Origin: Bacillota bacterium
GTDB taxonomy: Bacteria; Bacillota; TC1
NCBI GenBank assembly: GCA_024635955.1
Contig: JAGXHX010000063.1
Span: forward strand, 1-43,526
DNA length: 43,526 nt
Reading direction: 5' to 3'
The notes under the pieces: generated by a model
Database searches by the model: none
Told to the model about the DNA's origin: nothing
The model's input: only the letters and a program-made list of their open reading frames with translations
Translations under genes and position numbers: made by a program
Shown here: positions 1 through 8,281 of the stretch, in pieces
Layout of the letters: each line of letters starts with the position of its first letter
Position numbering within the stretch: position 1 is the first letter of the stretch

Positions 1-581
1 GCATTGAGCTCAATGCAAAGTCATTAGCTCTCTATGCAAGTATGTGCCAGGAATCCGGACTAGTCCCAGTCGTTGAGCCTGAAGTTCTAATGGAAGGTGA
101 ACATACGCTTGAGGAGTGCAGTAAGGTTACGGAAGAAGTTTTAAAAGAAGTTTTTAAGCAACTCCAAATACAAAATATTAATCTAGAGGGTATAATTTTG
201 AAGCCTAACATGGTGCTTCCGGGTTTGGACTGTCCCTTTCAGGTAACAGTGGATGAGGTAGCAGACGCTACAATTAATTGCTTTCTGAAAGTCATACCTA
301 ATAACGTACCGGGGATTGCTTTCCTATCTGGAGGACAGTCCTCTGAACTTGCCTCAGCTCGCTTGAATGCCATGAATGTCAGATTCAAATCTAGACTGCC
401 ATGGGGATTGTCCTTTTCATTCGCCCGTGCTATTCAGCAACCTGCTTTGAAGATTTGGCAGGGTGAAGAAGAAAATGTTTTGGCGGCGCAACAAGCGCTG
501 CTTCATAGAGCTAAGTGTAACTCTGCTGCTCGCCGTGGTGAATACAATGATGTACTGGAAAAAGAAATAAATGAAAACTAA
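1..581 (+). CDS. Class I fructose-bisphosphate aldolase, C-terminal part (5' truncated by window edge)
   Basis: Cleaves fructose 1,6-bisphosphate to dihydroxyacetone phosphate and glyceraldehyde 3-phosphate in cytosolic glycolysis. The reading frame is open from base 3, before the ATG at 42 used in the ORF track, and reads NAKSLALYASMCQESG, so the gene starts outside the window. It matches the second half of the eukaryotic-type class I family: VPVVEPEVL carries the active-site Glu, ILKPNMV carries the Schiff-base Lys (residue 54 of the listed ORF), and FLSGGQS is the phosphate-binding loop. About 190 of the usual ~350 residues are present. The end lacks the C-terminal Tyr of animal aldolases. 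It is followed 45 bases later by manA on the same strand, and its GC content resembles the next three genes rather than the rest of the window. The family call is firm; the link to mannose use is inferred from context. Confidence 0.95.
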   Translation, partial: IELNAKSLALYASMCQESGLVPVVEPEVLMEGEHTLEECSKVTEEVLKEVFKQLQIQNINLEGIILKPNMVLPGLDCPFQVTVDEVADATINCFLKVIPNNVPGIAFLSGGQSSELASARLNAMNVRFKSRLPWGLSFSFARAIQQPALKIWQGEEENVLAAQQALLHRAKCNSAARRGEYNDVLEKEINEN

Positions 582-626
582 TATCAGACTACTTATCTAT
601 TTAGTCGAATAGCTATAAGTTGAGAA

Positions 627-1667
627 ATGAGCGTGGTGATAATGACTCTTATTAAAAATCAAATACCTCTTTATCCCCTTAAATTTAAACCAATTTATGA
701 ATATAAGATTTGGGGTGGTCGGAATTTATCCCAACTACTCTCCGAACCTTTGCCAGACGACGGCCAGATTGGAGAGGCCTGGTTACTCAGTGATCGGGAT
801 GTTCATCCCAGTCGTGTCGCCGAAGGACCCCTTAAAGGATTGACTATTGCTCAATTAATGGAGCAGTACCAAGACCATATGATGGGAGTATTAGCTCGTA
901 ATTATGAGAAATTCCCACTCCTTTTGAAGTTCCTCGACGTCCATAAGATGCTTTCGGTGCAGGTCCATCCATTAGACAGACAGACAGATAATATTCCTGA
1001 AGGAGGACACGGAAAAACTGAAGCATGGATTGTTTTGGATGCTGGTCCTGAAAGCCGCATATATGCTGGTTTGAAACCAGGAACCACTGAGAAGGATCTT
1101 CGGCAAGCACTTAAAAATGAATCGGTAGCAGACTTTATTGCAAGCTTCAAGCCGAAACCCGGTGAAGGTTTCTTTATACCCGGAGGGACTGTACACTCCC
1201 TTGGCAAAGACGTTTTGGTATTCGAAATTCAGCAAAACAGTGATATCACATATCGTCTGTATGATTGGAACCATATTGACTTAAAAACGAGAAAACATCG
1301 AGCACTGCAGATTGAAGAGGCAATTTCGAGTATTGATTTCGATCAAGAAGCAGAAGGGCCGGTAGTTGGAAAGACAGAGTCCACAGTGCCAGTTCTGCGT
1401 GAGAAGATCTTTGACTGCAAGTATTTTAAATTGTGGCGAATACAAGGAGAATTACCATATATAGTCGTTAATGATGGAAAACCTCGTATTTTAGTGTGTG
1501 TTGCAGGCAGAGGTCAATTAGAATATAAGGGTGTTAATTATGCTCTTGAAAAAGGTGAAATAATGCTTTTGCCAGCGATAGTCGGAGCCTGTACTTTTAC
1601 ACCAAGTAGTGCTGTTAATCTATTTGAAATTGCATTACCAGAATCAGACTCGGAGGTGAACAAATAA
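627..1667 (+). CDS. manA: Mannose-6-phosphate isomerase, type I
   Basis: Zinc enzyme interconverting mannose 6-phosphate and fructose 6-phosphate. The 346 residues have the type I cupin fold signature: VQVHPLD supplies Gln and His zinc ligands, GKTEAW supplies the Glu, and GFFIPGGTVHSLG with FEIQQNSD ends the active site. Length fits the short bacterial type I class. Two starts are possible, ATG 627 and ATG 642 (MTLIKNQ); neither has a strong ribosome binding site, so the N-terminus is uncertain by five residues. The stop overlaps the next ATG by one base (TAATG), indicating translational coupling to the HAD phosphomannomutase-like gene. Together they would convert mannose 1-phosphate to fructose 6-phosphate. 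Confidence 0.95.
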   Translation: MSVVIMTLIKNQIPLYPLKFKPIYEYKIWGGRNLSQLLSEPLPDDGQIGEAWLLSDRDVHPSRVAEGPLKGLTIAQLMEQYQDHMMGVLARNYEKFPLLLKFLDVHKMLSVQVHPLDRQTDNIPEGGHGKTEAWIVLDAGPESRIYAGLKPGTTEKDLRQALKNESVADFIASFKPKPGEGFFIPGGTVHSLGKDVLVFEIQQNSDITYRLYDWNHIDLKTRKHRALQIEEAISSIDFDQEAEGPVVGKTESTVPVLREKIFDCKYFKLWRIQGELPYIVVNDGKPRILVCVAGRGQLEYKGVNYALEKGEIMLLPAIVGACTFTPSSAVNLFEIALPESDSEVNK

Positions 1668-2422
1668 TGAAAAAACTCATAGTTTTTGATCTAGACGGGA
1701 CGATGGCTTTAAGTAAATCTTCTCTTGATAACGAAATGTCAGTATTGTTATATGATCTTCTCAGGATAGTCAAAGTGGCTGTAATTTCGGGCGGTGACTG
1801 GCCGCAATTTAAAAAGCAACTACTCTCAAATCTACCCAAGGATAAAGTCCTTGAAAATCTATACCTTCTTCCTACCTGTGGAACAAAATTTTTCCAATAT
1901 ACAGAAGAATGGAAAAAGCTCTATTCAGAAGATTTCACTGTTGAAGAAACCGAAAAAATCATAATTTCTCTTAAAAGAGCGCTTGATGTAACTGGCTTTA
2001 AACCTGAAAAGATCTGGGGAGAAGTTATTGAAGATCGTGGTAGTCAGATAACCTTTTCCGCATTAGGTCAACAGGCTCCCTTGGAAGCAAAAGAAAAATG
2101 GGACCCGGATTTCACAAAACGGAAAAAAATCAAAGGAATTCTAGATACTTATATTCCAGGTTTTTCCGTCCGAATGGGTGGTACAACATCTATTGATATC
2201 ACCAAGTTGGGCATTGACAAAGCTTATGGAATTAGAAAGCTGAAGGACATTCTTGGCATTCCAATAAAAGATATGATTTTTATCGGCGATGCCCTTTTCC
2301 CAGGAGGGAACGACTATCCAGTAAAAGAAACAGGTGTTGTTTCTATTCCAGTTATGGGTCCTAATGAAACCAAACTAATTATTCAGACAATTATCGCCTG
2401 TTTAAATAACGATTTGTCATAG
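1667..2422 (+). CDS. HAD-IIB phosphatase/mutase, eukaryotic-type phosphomannomutase-like
   Basis: Probable interconversion of mannose 1-phosphate and mannose 6-phosphate. The HAD motifs are present in order: FDLDGTMA (nucleophile and acid Asp, residues 6-13), VAVISGGD (motif II region), GGTTSIDITKLGIDKAYG (residues ~172-189) and IFIGDALFPGGNDYPV (~205-220). The last two closely follow the pattern of the eukaryotic PMM family (GGxxSxDVxxxGxDK and GDxxxPGGND), which general sugar-phosphate phosphatases do not share so fully. The 251-residue length fits PMM. AGGTG-type ribosome binding site in the end of manA; start overlaps the manA stop. Alternative: a HAD-IIB sugar phosphatase. The mutase role is supported by its position between manA and a GH130 gene, whose phosphorylases release mannose 1-phosphate. 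Confidence 0.8.
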   Translation: MKKLIVFDLDGTMALSKSSLDNEMSVLLYDLLRIVKVAVISGGDWPQFKKQLLSNLPKDKVLENLYLLPTCGTKFFQYTEEWKKLYSEDFTVEETEKIIISLKRALDVTGFKPEKIWGEVIEDRGSQITFSALGQQAPLEAKEKWDPDFTKRKKIKGILDTYIPGFSVRMGGTTSIDITKLGIDKAYGIRKLKDILGIPIKDMIFIGDALFPGGNDYPVKETGVVSIPVMGPNETKLIIQTIIACLNNDLS

Positions 2423-2471
2423 TTAACTAATTTGTGAATACACTTTTCACAGCTAAAGAAAGGAGCTAATT

Positions 2472-3581
2472 ATGAGTGAATTTATATTAAATCGTCTAGG
2501 AATTATTATGAAATCAGAACCGGGAAATCCTCAGGAAGTCGAAGGTGTTCTTAATCCTGCGGCTATTCGTGGACCTGATGGTGAATTGTATCTTTTTCCA
2601 AGAATAGTTGGTAAGGGAAATTATTCCCGAATCGGTATAGCCAAGGTTCTGTTTAATAAGTCTGGTGACCCATACGCTGTTAAGCGTTTGGGTATCGCCT
2701 TAGAACCGGAAGCCGATTATGAACTGCGACCCGATGGCGGTGGATGTGAGGACCCTCGTATTACATTTATGGAAAAACTTAAGTGCTATATAATGACTTA
2801 TACTGCATTTTCTTCCCAAGGCCCTCGAATTGCCATAGCTATCTCAGATGATTTATTCCACTGGAAGCGACTTGGTCTTGCAACCTTTGATCCTTATCAA
2901 GGTATCGATTTTGTCCATGTGGATGATAAAGATGCCAGTATTTTTCCCATCCCAATCCCTAACCATAATGGTAAAATGCAATTGGGTCTAATCCATCGCC
3001 CACTATTTCCAGGTACTCGTCCTGATGAAACTTCTCATGATGCCAAACCCAGAAAGGTTGATATTACTCATGAGAGCATCTGGATTTCATACTGCCCGAT
3101 ACCGACTATTTATGATAACTCTTTTCATATTGGTCTTTTTAACTCACATCACCGGTTGGCAACTCCAGTGATGCCCTGGGAGCGTCTTAAAATAGGTGGT
3201 GGAACCCCACCAATACTGACAAAACACGGTTGGTTGATCATTTATCACGGAGTAGGAGAAATAACAGAGTCAAATGACAACGAAAAAAAACGTTTACGTT
3301 ACTCAGCCGGGGCAATGATACTCTCTAAGGAGCACCCACAAATGATTCGCTATCGTTCTTCGGATCCGATTCTTATTCCAACGTTGTCAGAGGAACGTAA
3401 AGGGACAATTGAAAACGTAGTTTTCCCCACAGGTATCGACCAACGTCTCGATATTGATCAGCCAGACCGTTTCGATGTATATTATGGAATGGCTGATAAC
3501 CTAATTGGCGTAGCACGACTAGACTTACCGGATTTTTTACCGGAGAAAAGAGAAGCAGACCCTCCAAAAGCAAAGGTTTAA
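2472..3581 (+). CDS. GH130 family beta-mannoside phosphorylase/hydrolase
   Basis: Glycoside hydrolase family 130, five-bladed beta-propeller. Most characterised members phosphorolyse beta-1,4- or beta-1,2-linked mannosides to mannose 1-phosphate; a minority hydrolyse. Visible motifs are VLNPAAIR near the N-terminus, GGGCEDPRIT (residues ~90-99, holding the catalytic Asp of the family), and later blades with GGGTPPI and GWLIIYHGVG. The 369 residues fit the family. Start ATG 2472 has AAAGGAG seven bases upstream. No signal peptide, so it acts in the cytoplasm on an imported oligosaccharide. Linkage specificity cannot be read from sequence by eye; phosphorylase rather than hydrolase is inferred from the adjacent mannose-1-phosphate-handling genes. 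Confidence 0.88.
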   Translation: MSEFILNRLGIIMKSEPGNPQEVEGVLNPAAIRGPDGELYLFPRIVGKGNYSRIGIAKVLFNKSGDPYAVKRLGIALEPEADYELRPDGGGCEDPRITFMEKLKCYIMTYTAFSSQGPRIAIAISDDLFHWKRLGLATFDPYQGIDFVHVDDKDASIFPIPIPNHNGKMQLGLIHRPLFPGTRPDETSHDAKPRKVDITHESIWISYCPIPTIYDNSFHIGLFNSHHRLATPVMPWERLKIGGGTPPILTKHGWLIIYHGVGEITESNDNEKKRLRYSAGAMILSKEHPQMIRYRSSDPILIPTLSEERKGTIENVVFPTGIDQRLDIDQPDRFDVYYGMADNLIGVARLDLPDFLPEKREADPPKAKV

Positions 3582-3649
3582 TTGCATGGGTGTAACTCAT
3601 AATTATAAGAACTCAATGTATTTCAGGGTATGCTTGCAGTTGCAAGGAT

Positions 3650-3917
3650 GATAGGGTGAAAATATACTGGAAAATCAGTGCATTATCAATCTAAAACAGC
3701 AATAATTTATTTTTATACCAAAATGTTTGATATGGTATTCTTCTTTAAAAACACCGTAAATCTTATGAACGCAGTTTACGGCTTGTTTATGACACCACTT
3801 GGATGGGGTTGGGCACTATTCGTCTGGGGCTATGCACTAGTCTGGTTCCTTATTAATAATCAGCTAAAAGTGTTGGCATATAAAATTTTTGATTTTAAAA
3901 AATTAAAAATAAATTAA
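3650..3917 (+). pseudogene. Relic of the C-terminus of a P-type cation/proton ATPase
   Basis: The listed ORF (GTG 3678, 79 aa) is not a complete gene. Residues ~30-70 read NAVYGLFMTPLGWGWALFVW and continue WGYALVWFLINNQLKVLAYK, which is the very end of plasma-membrane type (IIIA) P-type ATPases, the last membrane helices plus the short cytoplasmic tail. The phosphorylation, nucleotide-binding and earlier membrane domains are missing upstream, where the GH130 gene sits instead. A short out-of-frame stretch just before (around 3655, KIYWKISALSI then stop) may be more of the same protein after decay. I interpret this as the stump left when the segment to the left was inserted or the ATPase was deleted. 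No promoter or ribosome binding site is evident. Confidence 0.75.
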
Positions 3918-3921
3918 AAAT

Positions 3922-3963
3922 AAGATACGGTAATCGATTTAAATCTATCGATTACCGTATCTT
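3922..3963 (-). terminator. Rho-independent terminator after tRNA-Leu
   Basis: A perfect 17-bp inverted repeat (AAGATACGGTAATCGAT) with an 8-base loop lies directly after the tRNA 3' end. On the minus strand it is followed by ATTTTTAATTTATTTTT. Confidence 0.85.
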
Positions 3964-3966
3964 ATA

Positions 3967-4050
3967 TGGTGCGAGGAATGGGACTTGAACCCACACGATG
4001 TTACTCACACGCCCCTCAAGCGTGCGCGTCTGCCATTCCGCCACCCTCGC
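3967..4050 (-). tRNA. tRNA-Leu (anticodon GAG)
   Basis: Minus-strand sequence begins GCGAGGGTGGCGGAATGGCA and ends GGTTCAAGTCCC-ATTCCTCGCACCA. Acceptor arms GCGAGG and CCTCGC pair. The anticodon stem ACGC/GCGT encloses loop TTGAGGG, giving anticodon GAG, which reads CUC/CUU leucine codons. An extended variable arm (GTGTGAGTAACATCGTGT region) fits the class II tRNA-Leu shape, and CCA is encoded. Its 3' end points left, toward the GC-rich mannoside genes, making it a candidate integration site. Confidence 0.95.
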
Positions 4051-4060
4051 ATCGTTAATA

Positions 4061-4090
4061 ATTATACCATAAACAAACCCTATTCTGTAA
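4061..4090 (-). promoter_or_regulatory. Promoter of tRNA-Leu
   Basis: Minus strand TTACAG, 18-base spacer, then TATAAT ending 11 bases before the tRNA 5' end. Confidence 0.65.
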
Positions 4091-4113
4091 CACTATTTTA
4101 TCAACACCATATT

Positions 4114-4122
4114 TGATATAAT
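4114..4122 (+). promoter_or_regulatory. Extended -10 promoter of pfp
   Basis: TGATATAAT is a TGn-TATAAT extended -10 element 33 bases before the pfp ATG. No convincing -35 box, as is common for extended -10 promoters. Confidence 0.55.
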
Positions 4123-4154
4123 TAAACAGGAATAACAAGCATAAAGGAGGCCCA

Positions 4155-5363
4155 ATGAATATCAAAGGAAACGCTATCATCGCCCAGGGAGGCGGACCTA
4201 CTGCAGTAATTAACCAATCACTAGCAGGAGCAGTTATAGAAATGAAAAAACATAAGGAAATAACTGCAATATATGGCGCACTACACGGAGTAAGAGGCAT
4301 AATTGAAGAAAACTTTCTCAACCTGACTAACGCTTCAGAACAAAACCTCGAAGAGGTAGCCCTCACACCATGTGCGGCACTACTGTCAACCAGAGATAAA
4401 CCAGACCAAAAATATTGCGAAAAAATATTCCAAGTCTTTAAAAAATACAACATTAGATATTTTTTCTATATTGGAGGAAATGACTCTTCTGATACAGTAA
4501 AACTAGTAAACGAATACGCAGAAAAGGAAAACTACGAATTCAAAGCTTTCCATATACCAAAAACAATAGACAACGATCTAGTTATAAACGATCATACCCC
4601 AGGCTTTGGTTCAGCAGCAAGATTCGTTGCTCAAGCCTTTATGGGAGTAAACCTGGAAACAAAAGCCCTAAACGGGATTTACATAGGCATTGTCATGGGC
4701 AGACACGCAGGCTTTCTAACAGCAGCATCAGCTTTAGGGCGAAGAAATGAAGAAGACGGACCACACCTGATTTATCTACCAGAAAGGTCCTTTAACATAG
4801 ATCAATTCTTAAAAGATGTGGCGACAGTTTACAACAGATTAGGACGTTGTGTTATTGCCGTTTCAGAAGGAATAATAGATGAAGAAGGCATACCAATTGC
4901 AGCAAAACTAAAAACCAACGTGAGCAGAGACTCACATGGCAACATAGAACTTGCCGGTGGAGAACTTGGAGACATGCTAAGCAAAACAATAAAAGAAAAA
5001 CTAAAGGTCTCAAGAGTCAGAGCTGACACTTTCGGTTATCTGCAAAGAAGCTTCCCCGGAAGTATTTCAGATACTGATCAAAAAGAAGCCAGACTAGTAG
5101 GAATGGCAGCAGTACAATTTGCCATGATGGAAGAATACCAAAGTGGGTCAGTAATACTTGATAGAATAGGGGAATACGAAATCCAATATACACTAACCCA
5201 ATTAGAAAATATTGCTGCCAAAACTAAACATATGGCTGATGAATTCATCAATGAACAAGGGAACAACATAACCCCTGCCTTCATCAAATATGCTGAACCA
5301 CTAATAGGAACAGATTTTAAAAAGGCAGTTTCCTTAGATGCACCCTTAGTAAAAAAGATATAG
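4155..5363 (+). CDS. pfp: 6-phosphofructokinase, PPi-dependent type
   Basis: Phosphorylates fructose 6-phosphate to fructose 1,6-bisphosphate, here most likely with pyrophosphate and therefore reversibly. The phosphodonor residues separate the two types: ATP enzymes carry GGDGS and PGTIDND, whereas this protein has GGNDSS (residues ~108-113) and PKTIDND (~137-143). The Asp and Lys at those two positions are the PPi signature. VMGRHAGFL is the sugar-phosphate loop. The 402-residue length fits the PPi-PFK clades better than the ~320-residue ATP enzymes. AAAGGAGG ribosome binding site, own extended -10 promoter, and a bidirectional terminator after the stop, so it is monocistronic. It connects the fructose 6-phosphate from ManA with the aldolase at the window start. 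Confidence 0.92.
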   Translation: MNIKGNAIIAQGGGPTAVINQSLAGAVIEMKKHKEITAIYGALHGVRGIIEENFLNLTNASEQNLEEVALTPCAALLSTRDKPDQKYCEKIFQVFKKYNIRYFFYIGGNDSSDTVKLVNEYAEKENYEFKAFHIPKTIDNDLVINDHTPGFGSAARFVAQAFMGVNLETKALNGIYIGIVMGRHAGFLTAASALGRRNEEDGPHLIYLPERSFNIDQFLKDVATVYNRLGRCVIAVSEGIIDEEGIPIAAKLKTNVSRDSHGNIELAGGELGDMLSKTIKEKLKVSRVRADTFGYLQRSFPGSISDTDQKEARLVGMAAVQFAMMEEYQSGSVILDRIGEYEIQYTLTQLENIAAKTKHMADEFINEQGNNITPAFIKYAEPLIGTDFKKAVSLDAPLVKKI

Positions 5364-5371
5364 AATATGAA

Positions 5372-5406
5372 AAAACAGGAGCTGGTTGATTACCAGCTCC
5401 TGTTTT
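5372..5406. terminator. Bidirectional terminator between pfp and the ABC transporter gene
   Basis: Perfect 15-bp stem AAAACAGGAGCTGGT with loop TGATT. T-rich on the plus side (TTTTGTTATTC) and TTTTTT on the minus side, so it serves both converging genes. Confidence 0.9.
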
Positions 5407-5425
5407 GTTATTCAAATAAACCTGT

Positions 5426-7145
5426 CTATTCAGTAAACGCATCATACAAGCCTGTATATGTGCCACCCAGAGCCATCAACTCTTCATGGGTACCACTTTC
5501 CGCAATACCATCATCAGTTAAGACCAGGATGCGTCCTGCGCCTCTGACAGTTGACAACCTATGAGCGATTATAAAAGTAGTCCTATTCTTACATAATATC
5601 TCCATCGACTTTTGAACAATCTTCTCACTCTTAGTATCAAGAGCTGAAGTAGCCTCATCAAAAATCAAGATTGGCGGGTTTTTAAGGAAAATTCTGGCAA
5701 TAGCAATCCTTTGCTTCTGTCCACCAGATAACTTAATACCCCTTTCACCAACATAAGTATAATACCCCTCTTCTAATGTCATTATAAAATCATCAATAAA
5801 AGCTAATTTAGCCGCTGCAATAACATCATTCATAGAATAATCTGAAATCCTGCCATAAGCAATATTTTCTGCAATAGTTCCAGAAAACAAAAATACATCC
5901 TGAGCAACTATGCCAACATTCTCACGCAAGGACAACATCGTCACATCATCAATAGGAATATCATCAATATATATCTGCCCAGAATCAACTTCGTAAAACC
6001 TAGGAATCAAATTGCACAAAGTCGTCTTACCAACTCCTGAAGGTCCAACAATAGCTACCGTATCCCCTGGAAAAACATGAAGGTTCAAATTTTTAAGAAC
6101 AAAATTACCCTCCTCGCTGTATCGAAAAGAAACATTCTCAAAAAGAACATCACCTTTAACATCCTTAAGCACCACAGCATCTTTCTTATCAACAATGTCA
6201 GGAGACAACTTAATCAACTCATAAAAACGATTATAACCAGCCATTCCCCTTTGATATAACTCAGCAAATGAAGCCACCTTTTTAATAGGTTGAACCATAA
6301 TCCCCATATACAGAAGATATGCCACCATATCACCAAGATTAATTGAACCTTTAAGCACAAAATAACCACCAGCTACAAGACTAATCATAGTCAACATACT
6401 GGCAAACCATAAAATACCACCACTAAAAATACCCATCAATTTAAAAGCATGAGTCCTTAAATCCTTAAATTTCCTATTGCCAATATCAAATTTATCTTGT
6501 TCATATCCTTCATTAGCAAATGACTGGACAACTCTAATACCTAGTAAACTTTCTTCAACATTGGTATTAACCTCACCAATAACCTTACGAATATCTCTGA
6601 AATTAGTACGCATAGCCAGATTGAGCTTAATAGTAAAGAAAATCATAAAAGGAATTAAAATAAAAGTTATTAAAGTCAAAGGTACATTAATTGATAGTAA
6701 AATAAAAAATGAACCTATCAGCATAATAACAGAAATAAACACATCCTCCGGTCCATGATGGGCCAACTCAGTAATCTCGTTCAAATCATTAACAATTCTA
6801 GACATCAAATGACCAATTTTAGTTTCATCAAAAAAACTAAATGAAAATTTCTGAATATGAGCAAATAATTCTTTTCTCAAATCATACTCAATCCTTACCC
6901 CAAGAACATGACCATAAAAAGTCACAATATAATCCAAGATAAAACGAAAAATATACAAACCTACAAAAACACCGGCAAAAATCCACAAGAATGAATAATT
7001 GCCTGAAGGTAAAAATATCATTGATAAAATACCTACTGGCCCATGGGAATAACAAATCAAAAAAAGCCACACCTAAAGCAGCAAACATATCAAGAATAAA
7101 CAACTTTCTATGAGGTTTGTAATATTTTATAAAATCTCTAATCAT
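5426..7145 (-). pseudogene. ABC half-transporter (MsbA/BmrA type), frameshifted near the N-terminus
   Basis: Homodimeric-type exporter with a six-helix membrane domain followed by an ATPase domain. The main ORF has Walker A GPSGVGKTT, signature LSGGQKQR, Walker B ILIFDEATSALD and the switch His in IIAHRLST. The true N-terminus lies in another frame (start 7145, MIRDFIKYYKPHRK) and runs into a 5-T run near 7016-7020 (minus strand GATATTTTTACC). Removing one T joins FINDI to LPSGNYSF and gives a normal ~572-residue protein. The start overlaps rimI by 8 bases. The single-base change in a homopolymer is either a real inactivating mutation or a sequencing error; the rest of the gene is intact and shows no further decay, which favours a recent event or an error. 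Confidence 0.85.
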
Positions 7146-7599
7146 CTAATAGCCCTTCCTCTATGTCAAGTGATAATAACAAAGCATCCTCAGATGGTTT
7201 TTGATAATATCCCTTTCTGCTCCCAACCAACTTAAAACCGTAACTGTAATATAATGCTTTAGCTGCCTCATTAGAATTTCTTACATCTAAATTAACTATC
7301 TTTCCACCACCAACTACAACCAATTTTATCAAAGCTTCCAAGATACTCTTTCCAATTCCCTGACCTCTTTTTTCGCCAAGTACTGCAATATTGGTAATCT
7401 CCACCTGATCCATAATAAGATAAAAACCACCATAACCAACAATCCTACCAGTTTCCTCTTCTGCTACAACATAGGATGACAAAGGAGATTCAACTTCCAA
7501 AAAAAAACTCTCCCTGCTCCAAGGTATAGAAAAACTATCTTTATCAACCTTCATGACAGCTTCAATATCTTCTAGAAACATCTTTCTAACATTTATCAT
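7138..7599 (-). CDS. rimI: Ribosomal-protein-alanine N-acetyltransferase
   Basis: GNAT-fold acetyltransferase of the RimI family, which acetylates the N-terminal alanine of ribosomal protein S18. The acetyl-CoA loop RGQGIGKSIL (residues ~79-88) follows the ITNIAVL strand, and the NxxAxxxYxxxGF block (NEAAKALYYSYGF) ends the fold. 153 residues is the usual length. It overlaps tsaB by 14 bases upstream and the ABC gene by 8 bases downstream. The tsaE-tsaB-rimI order is the common Gram-positive arrangement and supports the assignment. Confidence 0.92.
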   Translation of the reverse strand: MINVRKMFLEDIEAVMKVDKDSFSIPWSRESFFLEVESPLSSYVVAEEETGRIVGYGGFYLIMDQVEITNIAVLGEKRGQGIGKSILEALIKLVVVGGGKIVNLDVRNSNEAAKALYYSYGFKLVGSRKGYYQKPSEDALLLSLDIEEGLLDD

Positions 7600-8281
7600 T
7601 TAACTTCAACTTCTTTTCTAAATTTATATCCACTTCTGGTCTTCTTAAGTATAGAGGTTCAACTAATAAAGGACTAATTCCTTCATTATTTGCCATTCCA
7701 ACTATACCAAGACTTGCAATAGCATCTCCACTAAGTCTATGAAAACTACTATCAATACCCATAACCTCAAGGCCACACTCTTTTATTTTATCTTCGAAAG
7801 ACAAGCAACCATCACCAATAAATAAATACTTGCCGTCCCTCTTAAGATTAGCTAAAAACTCATCAATATCCACGACCATATATTCACCAGCATATGAAAC
7901 ATAAGCCTCATTATGTCTACCATAAATCACCGGAATAACTTCAACGTCATCAGTCTCATTAAGTCTTTGGCCCACAGCAAATAAAGCATCAAGTCCAGAA
8001 ACTCTGACAACAGGTAAATCTTTACCATAAGCCAAAGAAGAAGCTAAAGCTATACCAATTCTTAAACCAGTAAAAGATCCAGGTCCAACATCTACAGCAA
8101 TAGCATCAATATCTTTTAATTCATAATTGGCCAACTTTAATAAATCATCTACCATAGGAGCAAGTGCTATTGAATGATTTCTCTTAACATTGATAGTAAT
8201 TTCACCAATAACCTTATTTTCATCCCTAATTGCCACGCTACCAATATCGGCACAACTTTCAATCCCTAGTACTATCATCAT
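7586..8281 (-). CDS. tsaB: tRNA N6-threonylcarbamoyladenosine biosynthesis protein TsaB
   Basis: ASKHA-fold protein that partners TsaD and TsaE to make t6A37 in ANN-decoding tRNAs. Typical motifs are ILGIES-type start (VLGIESCADIGSVAI), the HS box (NHSIALAPMVDDLL) and VDVGPGSFTGLRIG (residues ~64-77). 231 residues is normal. Two adjacent ATGs (8281 and 8278) can start it; GAGGGATGGG precedes. Overlaps tsaE by 23 bases and rimI by 14 bases, so the three are coupled. Confidence 0.95.
   Translation of the reverse strand: MMIVLGIESCADIGSVAIRDENKVIGEITINVKRNHSIALAPMVDDLLKLANYELKDIDAIAVDVGPGSFTGLRIGIALASSLAYGKDLPVVRVSGLDALFAVGQRLNETDDVEVIPVIYGRHNEAYVSYAGEYMVVDIDEFLANLKRDGKYLFIGDGCLSFEDKIKECGLEVMGIDSSFHRLSGDAIASLGIVGMANNEGISPLLVEPLYLRRPEVDINLEKKLKLNDKC

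Noticed and set aside
844-1274. Minus-strand ORFs inside manA
   Set aside because: They are shadows of a strongly conserved gene, with no ribosome binding sites and no recognisable protein.
3678-3917. Complete small membrane protein of 79 residues
   Set aside because: The match to the very end of P-type ATPases and the lack of a ribosome binding site make a relic more likely.
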